Assembly (NCBI RefSeq): GCF_013415305.1
Contig: NZ_JACBXU010000007.1
Span: forward strand, 62,001-126,000
From: Pantoea sp. WMus005
GTDB taxonomy: Bacteria > Pseudomonadota > Gammaproteobacteria > Enterobacterales > Enterobacteriaceae
Length of the DNA: 64,000 nucleotides
Reading direction: 5' to 3'
Below, piece by piece: positions 40,027-48,966 of this stretch (the stretch's first letter is position 1; each line of letters starts with the position of its first letter). The notes beneath the pieces were generated by a model. The model worked only from the letters and a program-made list of their open reading frames with translations. It did not search any database and was not told the origin of the DNA. The translations under genes and the position numbers were made by a program.

Positions 40027-41214
40027 TTACATTGCCTCCCGGTATTCCGGCCAGGCGACCGATTGTGCTTCGTAGCGACCTGCTGCGGCAAAGAGCGTGC
40101 CCTGGAAATTGATCACACCGGCGGCCTCCAGCCACATCCACTCTTCGGCCTGTACGATCCCTGCCGCAATGACAGTGATTTCCAGCGCTGAACAGCATTT
40201 GATAATCGCCTGCACCACCGCCTGCTTTGGCCCGCTGCGATGCACATCGCGTGTGATACCGGCATCGATGCGAATGCGGTCGGGCTGAATATACGTCAGC
40301 AATGACAATCCTGCTGAACCGTCACCGAAATTGTCAATCGACAGGCTGATTCCGACCGCTTTCAGCATGCGTACCGCTTCCGAGAAAGCGTCCAGCTGCG
40401 AGATTACCGCTGTTTCACTTACGCCAATAACGACCTGTTCGGGAACCAGCCCCGCCTGCAGAATGGCAGACACAATCTGATCGACGGCATCGGGCACTAC
40501 CACCAGCACCATCGGCAGCAGGCTAACGTAGAGGGTCATACCATCCGGGCAGACCAGGCCAGCATGGGCAAACGTCTTTTTCACGGTTTCCAGATCGTTA
40601 ACATAAAGCTGATCGCCCAGGGATTCGTCGGCTGGCGCGGGCCGCAGAGTGGTCGCTTCAATCGCAGTAACCTGACGCGCGAGGGGATCCACAACCGGGC
40701 GGAAGCTGACGCCTTCCGTTTCAGGGCGGGAGTTCGGCACATCATTGTGTTCAGAAATAAACTCCCAGTAACCCGGCGGAAGAACTTCGTAGTAATTCTC
40801 TTTCTCGCGGGACTCCACAAACGTGCGCAGGAATTGCAGTGCCCGATCATCATAGGTCAGGCGGTATTTCGACGTTCCTTTATCCAGCACCGCCTGAAGC
40901 AGCGATGAGCGATCGTGTTCACGCAGGTCGAAGAGTTCCATACCCGCATTACCAAAGCGGCGGTAGGGGGCGTAGTCGCGCATCAATTCCACCACATTAT
41001 GGTGTCGCCGATCCGCACAGATTCGCTGATAGACCGCCTGAATGCCCGCTTCTGGTCCTTCAAGCAGCTGAAAGAAATGGGTACCGTTAAATAACAGGAT
41101 CCCTGTCACGTCGTTAGCTGCATTAATTTTGCTGGCATTGTCGACCATTCCGGGCACGGTTTTGATGGAAAAGTCATCTGAAATATGGCTGCGATATATT
41201 ATGGTGGTCAGCAT
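40027..41214 (-). CDS. BLUF photoreceptor with degenerate EAL domain (BluF/YcgF-like)
   Basis: 395 residues from MLTTIIYRSH at 41214, which has GGAG six bases upstream; the frame extends to 41256 without support. The BLUF domain (about 1-95) has the flavin-interacting Tyr7, and DVTGILLFNGTHFFQLLEG with the conserved Asn and Gln. The EAL part lacks key residues: EAT for EAL, VSLLP for VNLLP, IDNFGDG for DDFG, AAG for AEG. It should sense blue light but not cleave c-di-GMP. E. coli BluF acts likewise by binding the repressor BluR; no bluR is in view. Compare the BLUF protein at 46191. Confidence 0.92.
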   Translation of the reverse strand: MLTTIIYRSHISDDFSIKTVPGMVDNASKINAANDVTGILLFNGTHFFQLLEGPEAGIQAVYQRICADRRHHNVVELMRDYAPYRRFGNAGMELFDLREHDRSSLLQAVLDKGTSKYRLTYDDRALQFLRTFVESREKENYYEVLPPGYWEFISEHNDVPNSRPETEGVSFRPVVDPLARQVTAIEATTLRPAPADESLGDQLYVNDLETVKKTFAHAGLVCPDGMTLYVSLLPMVLVVVPDAVDQIVSAILQAGLVPEQVVIGVSETAVISQLDAFSEAVRMLKAVGISLSIDNFGDGSAGLSLLTYIQPDRIRIDAGITRDVHRSGPKQAVVQAIIKCCSALEITVIAAGIVQAEEWMWLEAAGVINFQGTLFAAAGRYEAQSVAWPEYREAM

Positions 41215-41449
41215 GTGCAGCTCCGCTTTATATGATTGTTGTGGACACGCTAACATTGTTTAAAAAATGTTTCATCTCTCCTTATTCACTGCCGCACAGA
41301 CTGCACCAGCGCAGGTGGCAGTAAGCGAAGCGGCTAATCTGCGAAACAGTTTGCAGGCTAGAAAATAATCCCGGCTGATGAAATTATGCCTGCTGCACAA
41401 TAAAAAAGGCCGCCGTTATGGCAGCCTCATCACAGTAAAACGATAAACG

Positions 41450-41656
41450 TTATTTAATCAGCTCAGCAGAGATATAAGCACGATTATCAACACGTGCACC
41501 GATGATTTTATAGGATGCGCCAGCATCTTTGGCTTGCGCCGCAACTTTCGCTTCAGCAGCATCCAGTGTCGAAGCGGTAGCTGTGATGCTCCCGGCAAAA
41601 CTACCGAAAGAAACCATTAGTGCAGTAAGAGCAACGAAAGTTTTGATGGATTTCAT
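41450..41656 (-). CDS. Small DUF1471 (YdgH/BhsA/McbA-like) periplasmic protein
   Basis: 68 residues from MKSIKTFVALTALMVSFGSFAGS: signal peptide ending SFA, then the DUF1471 core (TASTLDAAEAKVAAQAKDAGASYKIIGARVDNRAYISAELIK). Members such as BhsA and McbA respond to stress and affect biofilm. The longer frame to 41728 would spoil the signal peptide. Single gene. Confidence 0.88.
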   Translation of the reverse strand: MKSIKTFVALTALMVSFGSFAGSITATASTLDAAEAKVAAQAKDAGASYKIIGARVDNRAYISAELIK

Positions 41657-41852
41657 AGTCAATTTCTCAGCTTTTTTATTCAGAGAGAGGCGTGCTGCCT
41701 CGATGGAATGAATCATAGGCGCGATCATGCCGAACTGAAATAGCTAAGTTTTGCTGAAATAAGTCAAATATTTTGAACTAATAAAATGAGAGTGCCTGTC
41801 TTGATCTAAGAGATGAGAGCGCGATCTGATATCAGATCGCGTTCACGCCGCT

Positions 41853-43637
41853 TTAATGACACTCGCCACGCAGTTTCCAGTGAAGCCAGTGATCCAGTGC
41901 TTCCTCTCTAAGCGGCTTAGAATAGAAATAGCCCTGAGCCTGATCGCAGCCATACTCTGTCAGAGAGGTCACGGCATCCGGACTCTCGACGCCTTCTGCC
42001 ACGACGGTATAGTCCAGCTCTTTGAGCATAGCGATAATGCTGCGGGCAATGATGCGTGAAGCAGTATCTGAGGAAAGCTCACTGATCAGGGTACGATCCA
42101 GCTTAATCACATCCAGCGGCATACGACGCAGATAACTGATATTGCTGTAGCCAGTGCCAAAATCATCGAGTGAAATGGTGAATCCTCTCTCTCTGAGCAT
42201 TTCCAGTCCGCGCAGGGCGGTCGGGCTTTCAAGGATACGTTCTGTTTCCAGGCATTCGATTCCCAGCAAAGAGGTAGGCAGCTTAGACCTGGCCATCTTA
42301 CTTTCCAGTGCAGAAGCAAAGCCTTCACGCGCAAAATCGCGTACGCTGACGTTTATCGTTAGTGGCAACTGGATGCAGTTATTACGCAGACGGCTGAGGC
42401 GTTCCACGGCCTGATCGATAATCCAGGCGGTCAGCACAGAGAGCAGATCGGTCTGTTCAGCGAGGGGGATAAACGCGCCAGGAGAGAGCTCGCCCCGGCT
42501 GGGATGTTGCCAGCGGATAAGCGCTTCCAGACCCACCGGCTTACCACTGTGCAGACAAATTTTTGGCTGATACACCATATAGAGCCCACTGTTTTCCTGT
42601 AACGCCTTTTTCAGATCGGTCATCAGCATGAAATCTTCAGAACGCTGGGTTTCTGCCTCGGCGTCAAAACGCTGAGAGGGCAGCCCGCGCCCGACCGCAT
42701 CATTCAGTGCACTGACTGCACGACGTAATATTTCAGACGCTGGCATGCTGCCCGCAACAAAGCCAGCTTCACCGGTATGGGGCGTCAGTGCGACCGAAAG
42801 ACCATCGTCCATGTCTGCACTAATCCCTTCCAGACGACCGGCTACCCAGGCTGCACTGAGTCGGCTATCCGCCCGGGTCAGGATGGCAAACCGGCCCGTG
42901 GCCACCGTATAGATCATCTCCCCAACCGCCGGACGCAGGCGCAGCGGCAGCAGCGTGGCCATATCTTTCAGCAGACTCTCGACCGGCGTCATTCCCATAG
43001 TGCGTGCCAGCTCGTAAGCACGTGACATATCGATGCAGTCAATCAGAACGAGACGGCGTGGCGTGGTATCGCCGGCCACGGCCAGATACTGTAAATCCCG
43101 TATCAGGCGCTGACGGTTAGGCAGCCCGGTCACCGGATCGGTGAATCCTGCCGCATGCCAGGCTTCCAGGAAGGACATCACCAGCGTGGAGAGCAGCGTG
43201 AGTGTCGTCACCTGATCACTGGCAAATGCCTGTGGCTGGGTGTCGGTCACACAGAGCGTGCCCAGAATAATACCGTCGCGGGTTTTAAGTGGCACACCGG
43301 CATAAAATCGAATAAAGGGAGAGCCGGTGATCAAAGGATGCGTGACAAAACGCGCATCATGATACGTATCAGGGACGATTACAGCGCTGTCACTGTCAAC
43401 TACGTGGCGACAAAGTGAATCTGCGCGGGTTGAGCGTTGCAGATCAAAATTGTGTGACGCGCGTACGGTCTGAAACTCATCATCCAGCACTGAGATAAAG
43501 CTGCCGGGAATACCCAGAGCCTGACTGGCTAAGCGGACAAACTTTCGCAGAACTTCATCGCGGCTTTCATCCGGGTCACGCAGCGCCTGTAAAGCGCGGC
43601 TTCGGCGTTCGTTGTCGCCGTTGAGATTGTTAAGCAT
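41853..43637 (-). CDS. GAF - degenerate GGDEF - EAL c-di-GMP phosphodiesterase (paralogue)
   Basis: 594 residues. Same architecture as the protein at 19096-20877 and about 70% identical by eye. GAF domain, a central GGDEF-like domain with ATGRFAILTR instead of GGDEF, and a full EAL domain (GLEALIRW, INVS, IECLETERI, LDDFGTGYSNISYLRR, KLDRT, VAEGVES, QGYFYSKPL). A likely active phosphodiesterase. It lies in the opposite orientation to its paralogue, about 21 kb away. A GGGGG run precedes the ATG. Confidence 0.92.
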   Translation of the reverse strand: MLNNLNGDNERRSRALQALRDPDESRDEVLRKFVRLASQALGIPGSFISVLDDEFQTVRASHNFDLQRSTRADSLCRHVVDSDSAVIVPDTYHDARFVTHPLITGSPFIRFYAGVPLKTRDGIILGTLCVTDTQPQAFASDQVTTLTLLSTLVMSFLEAWHAAGFTDPVTGLPNRQRLIRDLQYLAVAGDTTPRRLVLIDCIDMSRAYELARTMGMTPVESLLKDMATLLPLRLRPAVGEMIYTVATGRFAILTRADSRLSAAWVAGRLEGISADMDDGLSVALTPHTGEAGFVAGSMPASEILRRAVSALNDAVGRGLPSQRFDAEAETQRSEDFMLMTDLKKALQENSGLYMVYQPKICLHSGKPVGLEALIRWQHPSRGELSPGAFIPLAEQTDLLSVLTAWIIDQAVERLSRLRNNCIQLPLTINVSVRDFAREGFASALESKMARSKLPTSLLGIECLETERILESPTALRGLEMLRERGFTISLDDFGTGYSNISYLRRMPLDVIKLDRTLISELSSDTASRIIARSIIAMLKELDYTVVAEGVESPDAVTSLTEYGCDQAQGYFYSKPLREEALDHWLHWKLRGECH

Positions 43638-44159
43638 GTGTGTAGAACCCCCGCACCGTTTGATTACGGAGCGAAAAAAGAAAACTGTCCGGAGCGAAAT
43701 GTGATTCGGGCGGCAGGAAATATAGTGTGATTTTTATTTTCATGCTGATGATAAGTGACTATGCGGCGGGTGTCTCTTAATATTTTCTTTAACGCATTAA
43801 AGGCGTGTTTACGATTCGAAAATTTAATCGAAGAGGTGAGGTTTATTTACATTTATTCATTTTATATAGGCATGAGCAGATTTTTCAGAAGGCGGTTAAT
43901 GATGACTCTCCGTCAGGAGATGAATAAACATTCAGGATAGTTAATATTATTTCTAAGTCAGTTTTACTGGGAAAAGAGGCGGCTCTTTGAGATTAGATTG
44001 TTACTGCAAACTCAGGCGGCAGGTAAACTATTAAAATGCAAAGCAAAAGCAGGGAAGTGGCGCAGAACGGCAGATATGACCTGTCAGCATACTTTTGACT
44101 GATGCAGGCCCATCCACCGCGACGCTGGCGGTTATCCAGCGCTTCAGCCAGCAATCAGG
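43638..44159. other. Gene-free stretch
   Basis: About 520 bases without a supportable gene. The open frame at 43755 lacks a ribosome site. It must contain the promoter of the leftward GAF-EAL gene; no sigma-28 match with correct spacing was found. Confidence 0.35.
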
Positions 44160-44384
44160 TTAACCTTTAATGCCGTTTGATGCCTGAGTCGGGCGACGTG
44201 GCGGCGGGTTTTGCTCAAGCCAGTCCCGGACCTGTTCAGTTGTCGGGCCTCGCTCGCGGATGGCGCGCGTCAGCCTTTCCTGGGTCGTCCTCAGTTCCTG
44301 GGTCCAGTAGGTAATTTGCCACTGTTCACGAATTTCCACCTGCGACAGATCGTCTGGCGAACGACGCTGGATAGGATTTTTCAT
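44160..44384 (-). CDS. DUF3606 small protein
   Basis: 74 residues. The pattern DLSQVEIREQWQITYWTQELRTTQERLTRAIRERGPTTEQVRDWL matches the DUF3606 family (E...YWT...L...I...G), which is of unknown function and common on plasmids and in stress regulons. The tail is Pro/Arg-rich. Isolated gene. Confidence 0.8.
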   Translation of the reverse strand: MKNPIQRRSPDDLSQVEIREQWQITYWTQELRTTQERLTRAIRERGPTTEQVRDWLEQNPPPRRPTQASNGIKG

Positions 44385-44753
44385 TTATTATCCTCCTCTG
44401 GTTTCAATGATGCAGCCTGAAGAACAACCTCAGACTAAACATCTATCCTGATGAAGAAAGGAGCAGTGAGGTAGCGGATTAATCCCTGAATCATCCTTAA
44501 GGCAAATATCAGGATAATTCCTGGCGCGGCGAATAAGGCACTCTAAGGAAATAGAAAAGTCGCCATCAGGACGAAATATACCGCTTCGCTTATAAAAAAC
44601 CAGGCATAAATGTTCAGTCTGAAATTTGACAATTATGCAAAATAGTCAATTATTCTGTGGTCTTGTCATCCTTATTACTTTCTGGTCGCTTCGCTTTTAT
44701 TGATCGCGAAGCGCTGTGCTTTTGCATTTTCATCATGTTGAAGGAGTCTTTGT
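44385..44753. other. Gene-free stretch
   Basis: Holds divergent leaders of the DUF3606 gene and the small HTH gene. AT-rich around 44620-44660. No specific site recognised beyond the AAGGAG ribosome site at 44741 that supports the TTG start at 44754. Confidence 0.35.
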
Positions 44754-44993
44754 TTGGTTAATCGTCCCCCCCAGTCGCCTGTGATTGTCCAGAGTAACGT
44801 GCGTGAACTTCGCCTTGCCGCCGGGCTGTCACAGCAGAGCGCTGCTGAGCGTTTTGACCTAAGCCTGAGAGTCTGGCAAACCAAAGAAGCCGCAGGTAAT
44901 CCTACATTGCTAAGTCAGGGTGAATATGAGTTGCTGTTATTACTGGCTGGCCGTCATCCTCATTTCATTCTTACACCCCAGAGCAAAAAATAG
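44754..44993 (+). CDS. Small helix-turn-helix protein (paralogue of 16704), TTG start
   Basis: 79 residues. Start is TTG with AAGGAG (44741-44746) seven bases upstream. VRELRLAAGLSQQSAAERFDLSLRVWQTKE is an XRE-like helix-turn-helix, then SQGEYELLLLLAGRHPHF. Length and sequence match the 16704-16943 protein closely. Both copies lie near c-di-GMP genes (a GAF-EAL gene begins 1.1 kb away here). Function unknown; DNA binding is inferred from the motif. Confidence 0.75.
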   Translation: MVNRPPQSPVIVQSNVRELRLAAGLSQQSAAERFDLSLRVWQTKEAAGNPTLLSQGEYELLLLLAGRHPHFILTPQSKK

Positions 44994-45168
44994 CGGCTGC
45001 GTTAATGCCATGAGATTAATTTAACGGGTAAGCGGCTGTCAGATAACGCTAAAAAAATTTTATTTCCCGACTTGAAAGATGAGATCTGCTCCCTATTTAT
45101 GAAGATGATCGGTAATCGGATACCGGTCAGATGAACTTTTGGATGAACCTGTTCAGGAGATTATCACT

Positions 45169-45657
45169 ATGTCAGTAAAACAATTTTCCGTTTTCCCTTC
45201 GCTGGCTGATTCTGTGTTTTCAGACCGCTTTAACCGCATTGATAAATTGTTCAGTCAGCTGACTGGCGACAACCCGGTAACCAGCGCGCCTGCTTACGAT
45301 CTGCAGCGCGTCGGAGACAACCGCTATACGCTGACCGTCAGCGTACCCGGCTGGAAAGAGGATGAGCTGGAGATTGAGTTACGTGGCGGACAGCTTTCTG
45401 TCGCGGGACACAGAGAAACAGCCGCCCAGGAGACGTCTGGCGAGGAACGGGAAAAGAACAGCAGCTGGATCCATCGTGGCATTTCCCGACACAATTTCCA
45501 GCTGAGCTTTTCTATTCCGGAACACATGAAGGTTACCGGCGCGACGCTGTCCGAGGGTTTACTTAACATCGATATGATCCAGGAAATACCAGAGAGCGAG
45601 AAACCGCGACGTATTCCGATTGCGATCGGCGGGCCGCGTACTCTTGAACATCAGTAA
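45169..45657 (+). CDS. Hsp20 / IbpA-like small heat-shock protein
   Basis: 162 residues from the ATG after CAGGAGA; a 10-residue extension in the same frame is not needed. Alpha-crystallin domain about 38-145 (YDLQRVGDNRYTLTVSVPGWKEDELEIELRGGQLSV, then SFSIPEHMKVTGATLSEGLLNIDM and the C-terminal PRRIPI with the I-x-I-type motif). It binds unfolding proteins. Close to IbpA but with a longer, Glu-rich loop. An intrinsic terminator follows. Confidence 0.93.
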   Translation: MSVKQFSVFPSLADSVFSDRFNRIDKLFSQLTGDNPVTSAPAYDLQRVGDNRYTLTVSVPGWKEDELEIELRGGQLSVAGHRETAAQETSGEEREKNSSWIHRGISRHNFQLSFSIPEHMKVTGATLSEGLLNIDMIQEIPESEKPRRIPIAIGGPRTLEHQ

Positions 45658-45666
45658 TGTGAACAG

Positions 45667-45699
45667 GGCGGGAATGGCAGAGGCTGTTTCCGCCTTTTT
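45667..45699 (+). terminator. Intrinsic terminator of the Hsp20 gene
   Basis: GGCGGGAA (45667-45674) and TTTCCGCC (45687-45694), eight pairs with one G-T, then five Ts. Confidence 0.75.
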
Positions 45700-45807
45700 C
45701 ATCACTCAACTCGCCAGAGTGAGATTTCAGCATGACAGAGGATAACAAAGGGAGAGAAACGGCAGGGCAGTTACCGGGCGCAGAAACGCCCGGCCATGAA
45801 GAACGTG

Positions 45808-46017
45808 TTACCAGTGGTACTTGTTGGAATCTTCCCACTCTTTCACTTCTTTTTCGGCACGGTCTTTCTCGTAACCGTAGCGTTCCTGAATTTTCCCGAC
45901 CAGCTGATCGCGCTTACCTTCTACCATTGTCATATCATCATCCGTAAGATCACCCCATTTTTCCTTAACCTTACCTTTGAACTGCTTCCAGTTACCGCTA
46001 ATGCGATCTTCGTTCAT
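45808..46017 (-). CDS. CsbD-family stress protein (YjbJ-like)
   Basis: 69 residues. The sequence MNEDRISGNWKQFKGKVKEKW and DDDMTMVEGKRDQLVGKIQERYGYEKDRAEKEV is the CsbD/YjbJ pattern: small, charged, helical, stress-induced, function unknown. Convergent with the Hsp20 gene and near DUF3606, making a small stress-protein group. Confidence 0.9.
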   Translation of the reverse strand: MNEDRISGNWKQFKGKVKEKWGDLTDDDMTMVEGKRDQLVGKIQERYGYEKDRAEKEVKEWEDSNKYHW

Positions 46018-46190
46018 GGTGATTCTCCCAATTCCGGTTGTTATTCAGGGACCTGATGAGTATCTGTTTTGCCTGTTGGCTGTCAGATAGATCAAGCATG
46101 GCACAGCTTTTGCTTTTTGCAGCGAAGCGGTGTGAGCGGGGTCAAACTCCAGGCAAAAGGAGAGGAAAAGCGGGCTTAATTCAGTTGTAT

Positions 46191-47408
46191 TTATTCCAGG
46201 CGGCGTGCCGGCCAGCTCACGGCAGGCTGTGCGTTCAGGGCAGGGCGGGCGAACAGAAAGCCCTGGTAATAGCGGACTCCCGCACCTTCCAGCCACAGCC
46301 ACTCTTCTATTTTTTCAACCCCTTCCGCGATGACAGTAATCTCCAGCGCCTGACAGCATTTAAGGATAGCAAGAACAATCGCCTGACGCGGGCCGCTGCG
46401 GTGAATATCGGTGATCAGCTTTCGGTCAATTTTAACTTTGTCAGGCTGGAAATCAGCTAACAGCGACAGACCCGCGAAACCAGCGCCAAAATCGTCAAGT
46501 GCCAGGCTGATTCCGGCGGCTTTTAGCTGCTGAACCGCGAACTGGAATTTGTCGAAGCGCGAGATGATCTCATCTTCGGTTACCTCAACCACGACCTGCT
46601 CGGGCTGTAATCCCTGTTGTCTGATTTGCTGGATAAGAAGATCGACCGCATCGTCGATGACCACCAGCGACATGGGCAGCAGGTTGACGGAGAGCGTCTG
46701 CTCCCGCAATCCCAAATGTCTGGCAAGCTGAAAAGCGTAGGTTTTAGAGTGCAGATCGGCCTGGTAGCGCTCGCTTTCCTGCAACTGTGAAAAGTAGTCT
46801 GCGGGCGAGGCGCCGTGCAGACCGCGTATCAGCGCTTCGCAGGAAACAATCTGCCGATTTGCGGTATCCACGATAGGCTGGAGCGCAAATTGACAGCGCT
46901 GATCCGCTGCTGGTTGCCAGGAGGACTGAATATTCGTGGTAACAGGTGAGGTCAGCGCCCAGCTGCTGGCGGGATCGATCCCGATAAACGTCTCTTTATC
47001 CCGTCCCTCGACAAACGAACGCAGGAACTTCACGACCCGGTCATGTTTGATGCGCTCATCATTCAGGGTAACCCGCTTCAGCAGCGCATCCACTACGGTG
47101 TGCTTCTCATAGTCACGCAAATCAAACAGCGCCATTCCGGCATGGCCGAAGCGACGGGCGGGCGCGTAATCCCGCATCAGCTCAATCAGGTTATAGTGCC
47201 GATCATCCCGGCAGATACGCTCAAATACCGCGTTAACGTTGTCAACGGTACCCTCCAGCACCTGAAAAAAGTGCTGCCCGTCATAAAGCAGGATCCCGGT
47301 CACTTTCGCCGCGGCATTTTTAATACTTGAATGCTCCACCAACGCCTTTAATCTCTCTGGCGAAACAGTATCCGAAAGCTGGCTACGGTAAATAAGGGTG
47401 GAGAGCAT
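46191..47408 (-). CDS. BLUF photoreceptor with intact EAL domain
   Basis: 405 residues from MLSTLIYRSQ at 47408; an ATG 12 bases upstream is possible, and neither has a clear ribosome site. BLUF domain about 1-95 with Tyr7 and KVTGILLYDGQHFFQVLEG. Unlike the protein at 40027, the EAL domain is complete: SCEALIRG, SVNLLP, VEVTEDE, LDDFGAGFAGLSLL, KIDRK, IAEGVEK, QGFLFARP. It should be a light-activated c-di-GMP phosphodiesterase, as in Klebsiella BlrP1 (which has two BLUF domains). The two BLUF proteins here thus share an ancestor but differ in catalysis. Confidence 0.92.
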   Translation of the reverse strand: MLSTLIYRSQLSDTVSPERLKALVEHSSIKNAAAKVTGILLYDGQHFFQVLEGTVDNVNAVFERICRDDRHYNLIELMRDYAPARRFGHAGMALFDLRDYEKHTVVDALLKRVTLNDERIKHDRVVKFLRSFVEGRDKETFIGIDPASSWALTSPVTTNIQSSWQPAADQRCQFALQPIVDTANRQIVSCEALIRGLHGASPADYFSQLQESERYQADLHSKTYAFQLARHLGLREQTLSVNLLPMSLVVIDDAVDLLIQQIRQQGLQPEQVVVEVTEDEIISRFDKFQFAVQQLKAAGISLALDDFGAGFAGLSLLADFQPDKVKIDRKLITDIHRSGPRQAIVLAILKCCQALEITVIAEGVEKIEEWLWLEGAGVRYYQGFLFARPALNAQPAVSWPARRLE

Positions 47409-47605
47409 AAGCAGACTCATATGGCAGAAAGTGACAGATTAACCATAACACAGAAATTTTAATGGTTAAGAGCACAACTGCGGCCGTTATATCCTTCTGC
47501 TTAAGGCATCAGTCTGACCATAGGTTCAGGGAATACTTCAGATTTTGACGATCTGCACAGCGGATCGCTTTGCGACAGGACTCGGGCGGAGAATCAGGAG
47601 AGAAT

Positions 47606-47629
47606 AAAAGCCCCCACAAAAGCGGGGGC
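47606..47629 (-). terminator. Orphan minus-strand terminator 1
   Basis: Minus strand GCCCCC, eight-base loop, GGGGGC, then TTTTATT. About 200 bases before the BLUF-EAL start, so anything it ends must begin within the gene-free stretch to its right. Confidence 0.65.
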
Positions 47630-47942
47630 GAACAGCATAAATAGCGCTTTATTATAACGTTACGGCATCCCTGGTGAGGCGCCGGTCAATCCGGTAGTGC
47701 CTGATTATTACGCGTTTTTTACTCTCCTTACCATGTCGTTATGGCAGGGTTTCAGGCGGATAAAAATCAGTTTTTCTGATATCGCAGAAAATTGCCTTGA
47801 TATTCAATCAGCTGTTCTGAGCTTCTGGTGATTTAAGCCCGGCAAATGAATTATAAGGTTACAAATCCACCCGTTTTTTCAGACGGCGGGTTAACGTTGC
47901 CGATGAGCAGTGACAGGTTGATGTCGACATCTGCGTTATCTG

Positions 47943-47968
47943 AAAAAGTGCCCCCTGTAAAAGGGGGC
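47943..47968 (-). terminator. Orphan minus-strand terminator 2
   Basis: Minus strand GCCCCC, seven-base loop with TTTT, GGGGGC, then ACTTTTT. It resembles terminator 1, 340 bases away. Confidence 0.65.
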
Positions 47969-48280
47969 AAGGGTAGGAGTCAATTCACTCTGTAAAAGAA
48001 GTGGATTTCATTACAGAGCCATTTAAAGATAAGGCAAAACCGGGCTTTGTGCCGCTACGGTTAACCCTTTTTTTATTTAGATATCAAATAATTAAAAAGC
48101 TAACGATACAAGATCTCTATTTTAATCAATAGGTTAATTCGGCATGAAAACGATTTCTAAGATTAGGCTTAAAGTCCTTTTCAGCCAGATGCTTATGCTA
48201 AAAATGGCCTGAATTCAGACGTCGCATTGCAATCTGAGCCAGCTTTACTGCACAGACTTGACCCCTTCAGGGAATAAATA

Positions 48281-48300
48281 TACTGTTTATACACACAGTG
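48281..48300 (+). promoter_or_regulatory. LexA (SOS) box
   Basis: TACTGTTTATACACACAGTG: CTGT-N8-ACAG with an AT-rich core, close to the consensus TACTGTATATATATACAGTA. It ends 35 bases before the ATG of the next small gene, where it would overlap the promoter. Confidence 0.8.
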
Positions 48301-48335
48301 TATTTTAAGCTGATAGCCGTTGTGAGGTAAATGAT

Positions 48336-48569
48336 ATGTCGCAGGATGATGAGGTGTGGAGAGCATTCAGAGAGGCGATGAGGCGGGATGATTCTGGTCA
48401 GTTTACGGTAAGCACCCGTGATTTTGTCGCTGAACTGGAACAGCGCAATTCACCTCACACGCTTCGCGCGGCAAATACATGGATTGAGATGCATATTACC
48501 ACTTTCAGTGATATCTCGACTGAGGAGGGTGAATGGCGGCTGTTTCAGGTTCCTGCGGCGCGCGATTAA
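48336..48569 (+). CDS. Small SOS-controlled hypothetical protein
   Basis: 77 residues, ATG preceded by GAGG. Hydrophilic and probably helical (VWRAFREAMRRDDSGQFTVSTRDFVAELEQ), followed by a Trp-Ile helix and an acidic stretch; no membrane segment, so not a TisB-like toxin. I do not recognise the family. The LexA box upstream suggests induction by DNA damage. No umuDC-like genes are adjacent. Confidence 0.75.
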   Translation: MSQDDEVWRAFREAMRRDDSGQFTVSTRDFVAELEQRNSPHTLRAANTWIEMHITTFSDISTEEGEWRLFQVPAARD

Positions 48570-48636
48570 CACTTGCCGCAGAGCGGGAAACCATTTTCAG
48601 CCTGCCTGCGATGATATGCAGAGGCTGAAGCGGGCA

Positions 48637-48966
48637 TCAGAGCCTGGTGGAGTTCCGTCGCATGTCAGAACGATCCTGGAATTTAGGATTGGCGGGATAA
48701 CTCTTGTCGCAGGCCATACGCGCCAGGTTCAGAGCAACCTTGCGTTTTTTAAGCTTTAACTTTGGCAACCACTCTTTGAACTGAGCTGTCAGCGCTGCTG
48801 CCTGCTGTTCGCTGGTGACGCGACAAATAAACAGTTTACTCTTGGTCTGACGACTGACATCAATGGCGTAAATCTCTACGCCAGCGCTGCAAACATCATA
48901 TTCTACATCTGTGAACTGCATGTGTGGCCAAAGACCCGTTCTGGTTTCAAATGTGGCTAAATCCAT
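48637..48966 (-). CDS. Hypothetical protein
   Basis: 109 residues from MDLATFETRT at 48966, with AAGG eight bases upstream; the frame to 49053 adds unsupported sequence. Contains YDVCSAGVEIYAIDVSRQTKSKLFICRVTSEQQAAAL and a Lys-rich stretch (LPKLKLKKRK). It looks like a small alpha/beta protein of unknown function. Convergent with the SOS gene. Confidence 0.6.
   Translation of the reverse strand: MDLATFETRTGLWPHMQFTDVEYDVCSAGVEIYAIDVSRQTKSKLFICRVTSEQQAAALTAQFKEWLPKLKLKKRKVALNLARMACDKSYPANPKFQDRSDMRRNSTRL

Larger units (their letters stand above)
47409..48335. other. Gene-free stretch with two minus-strand terminators and a LexA box
   Basis: About 0.9 kb without a supportable protein gene. 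It contains two similar terminator hairpins on the minus strand (47606-47629 and 47945-47968) and the LexA box at 48281. The terminators have no coding gene immediately before them, so small RNAs are possible. Confidence 0.5.
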
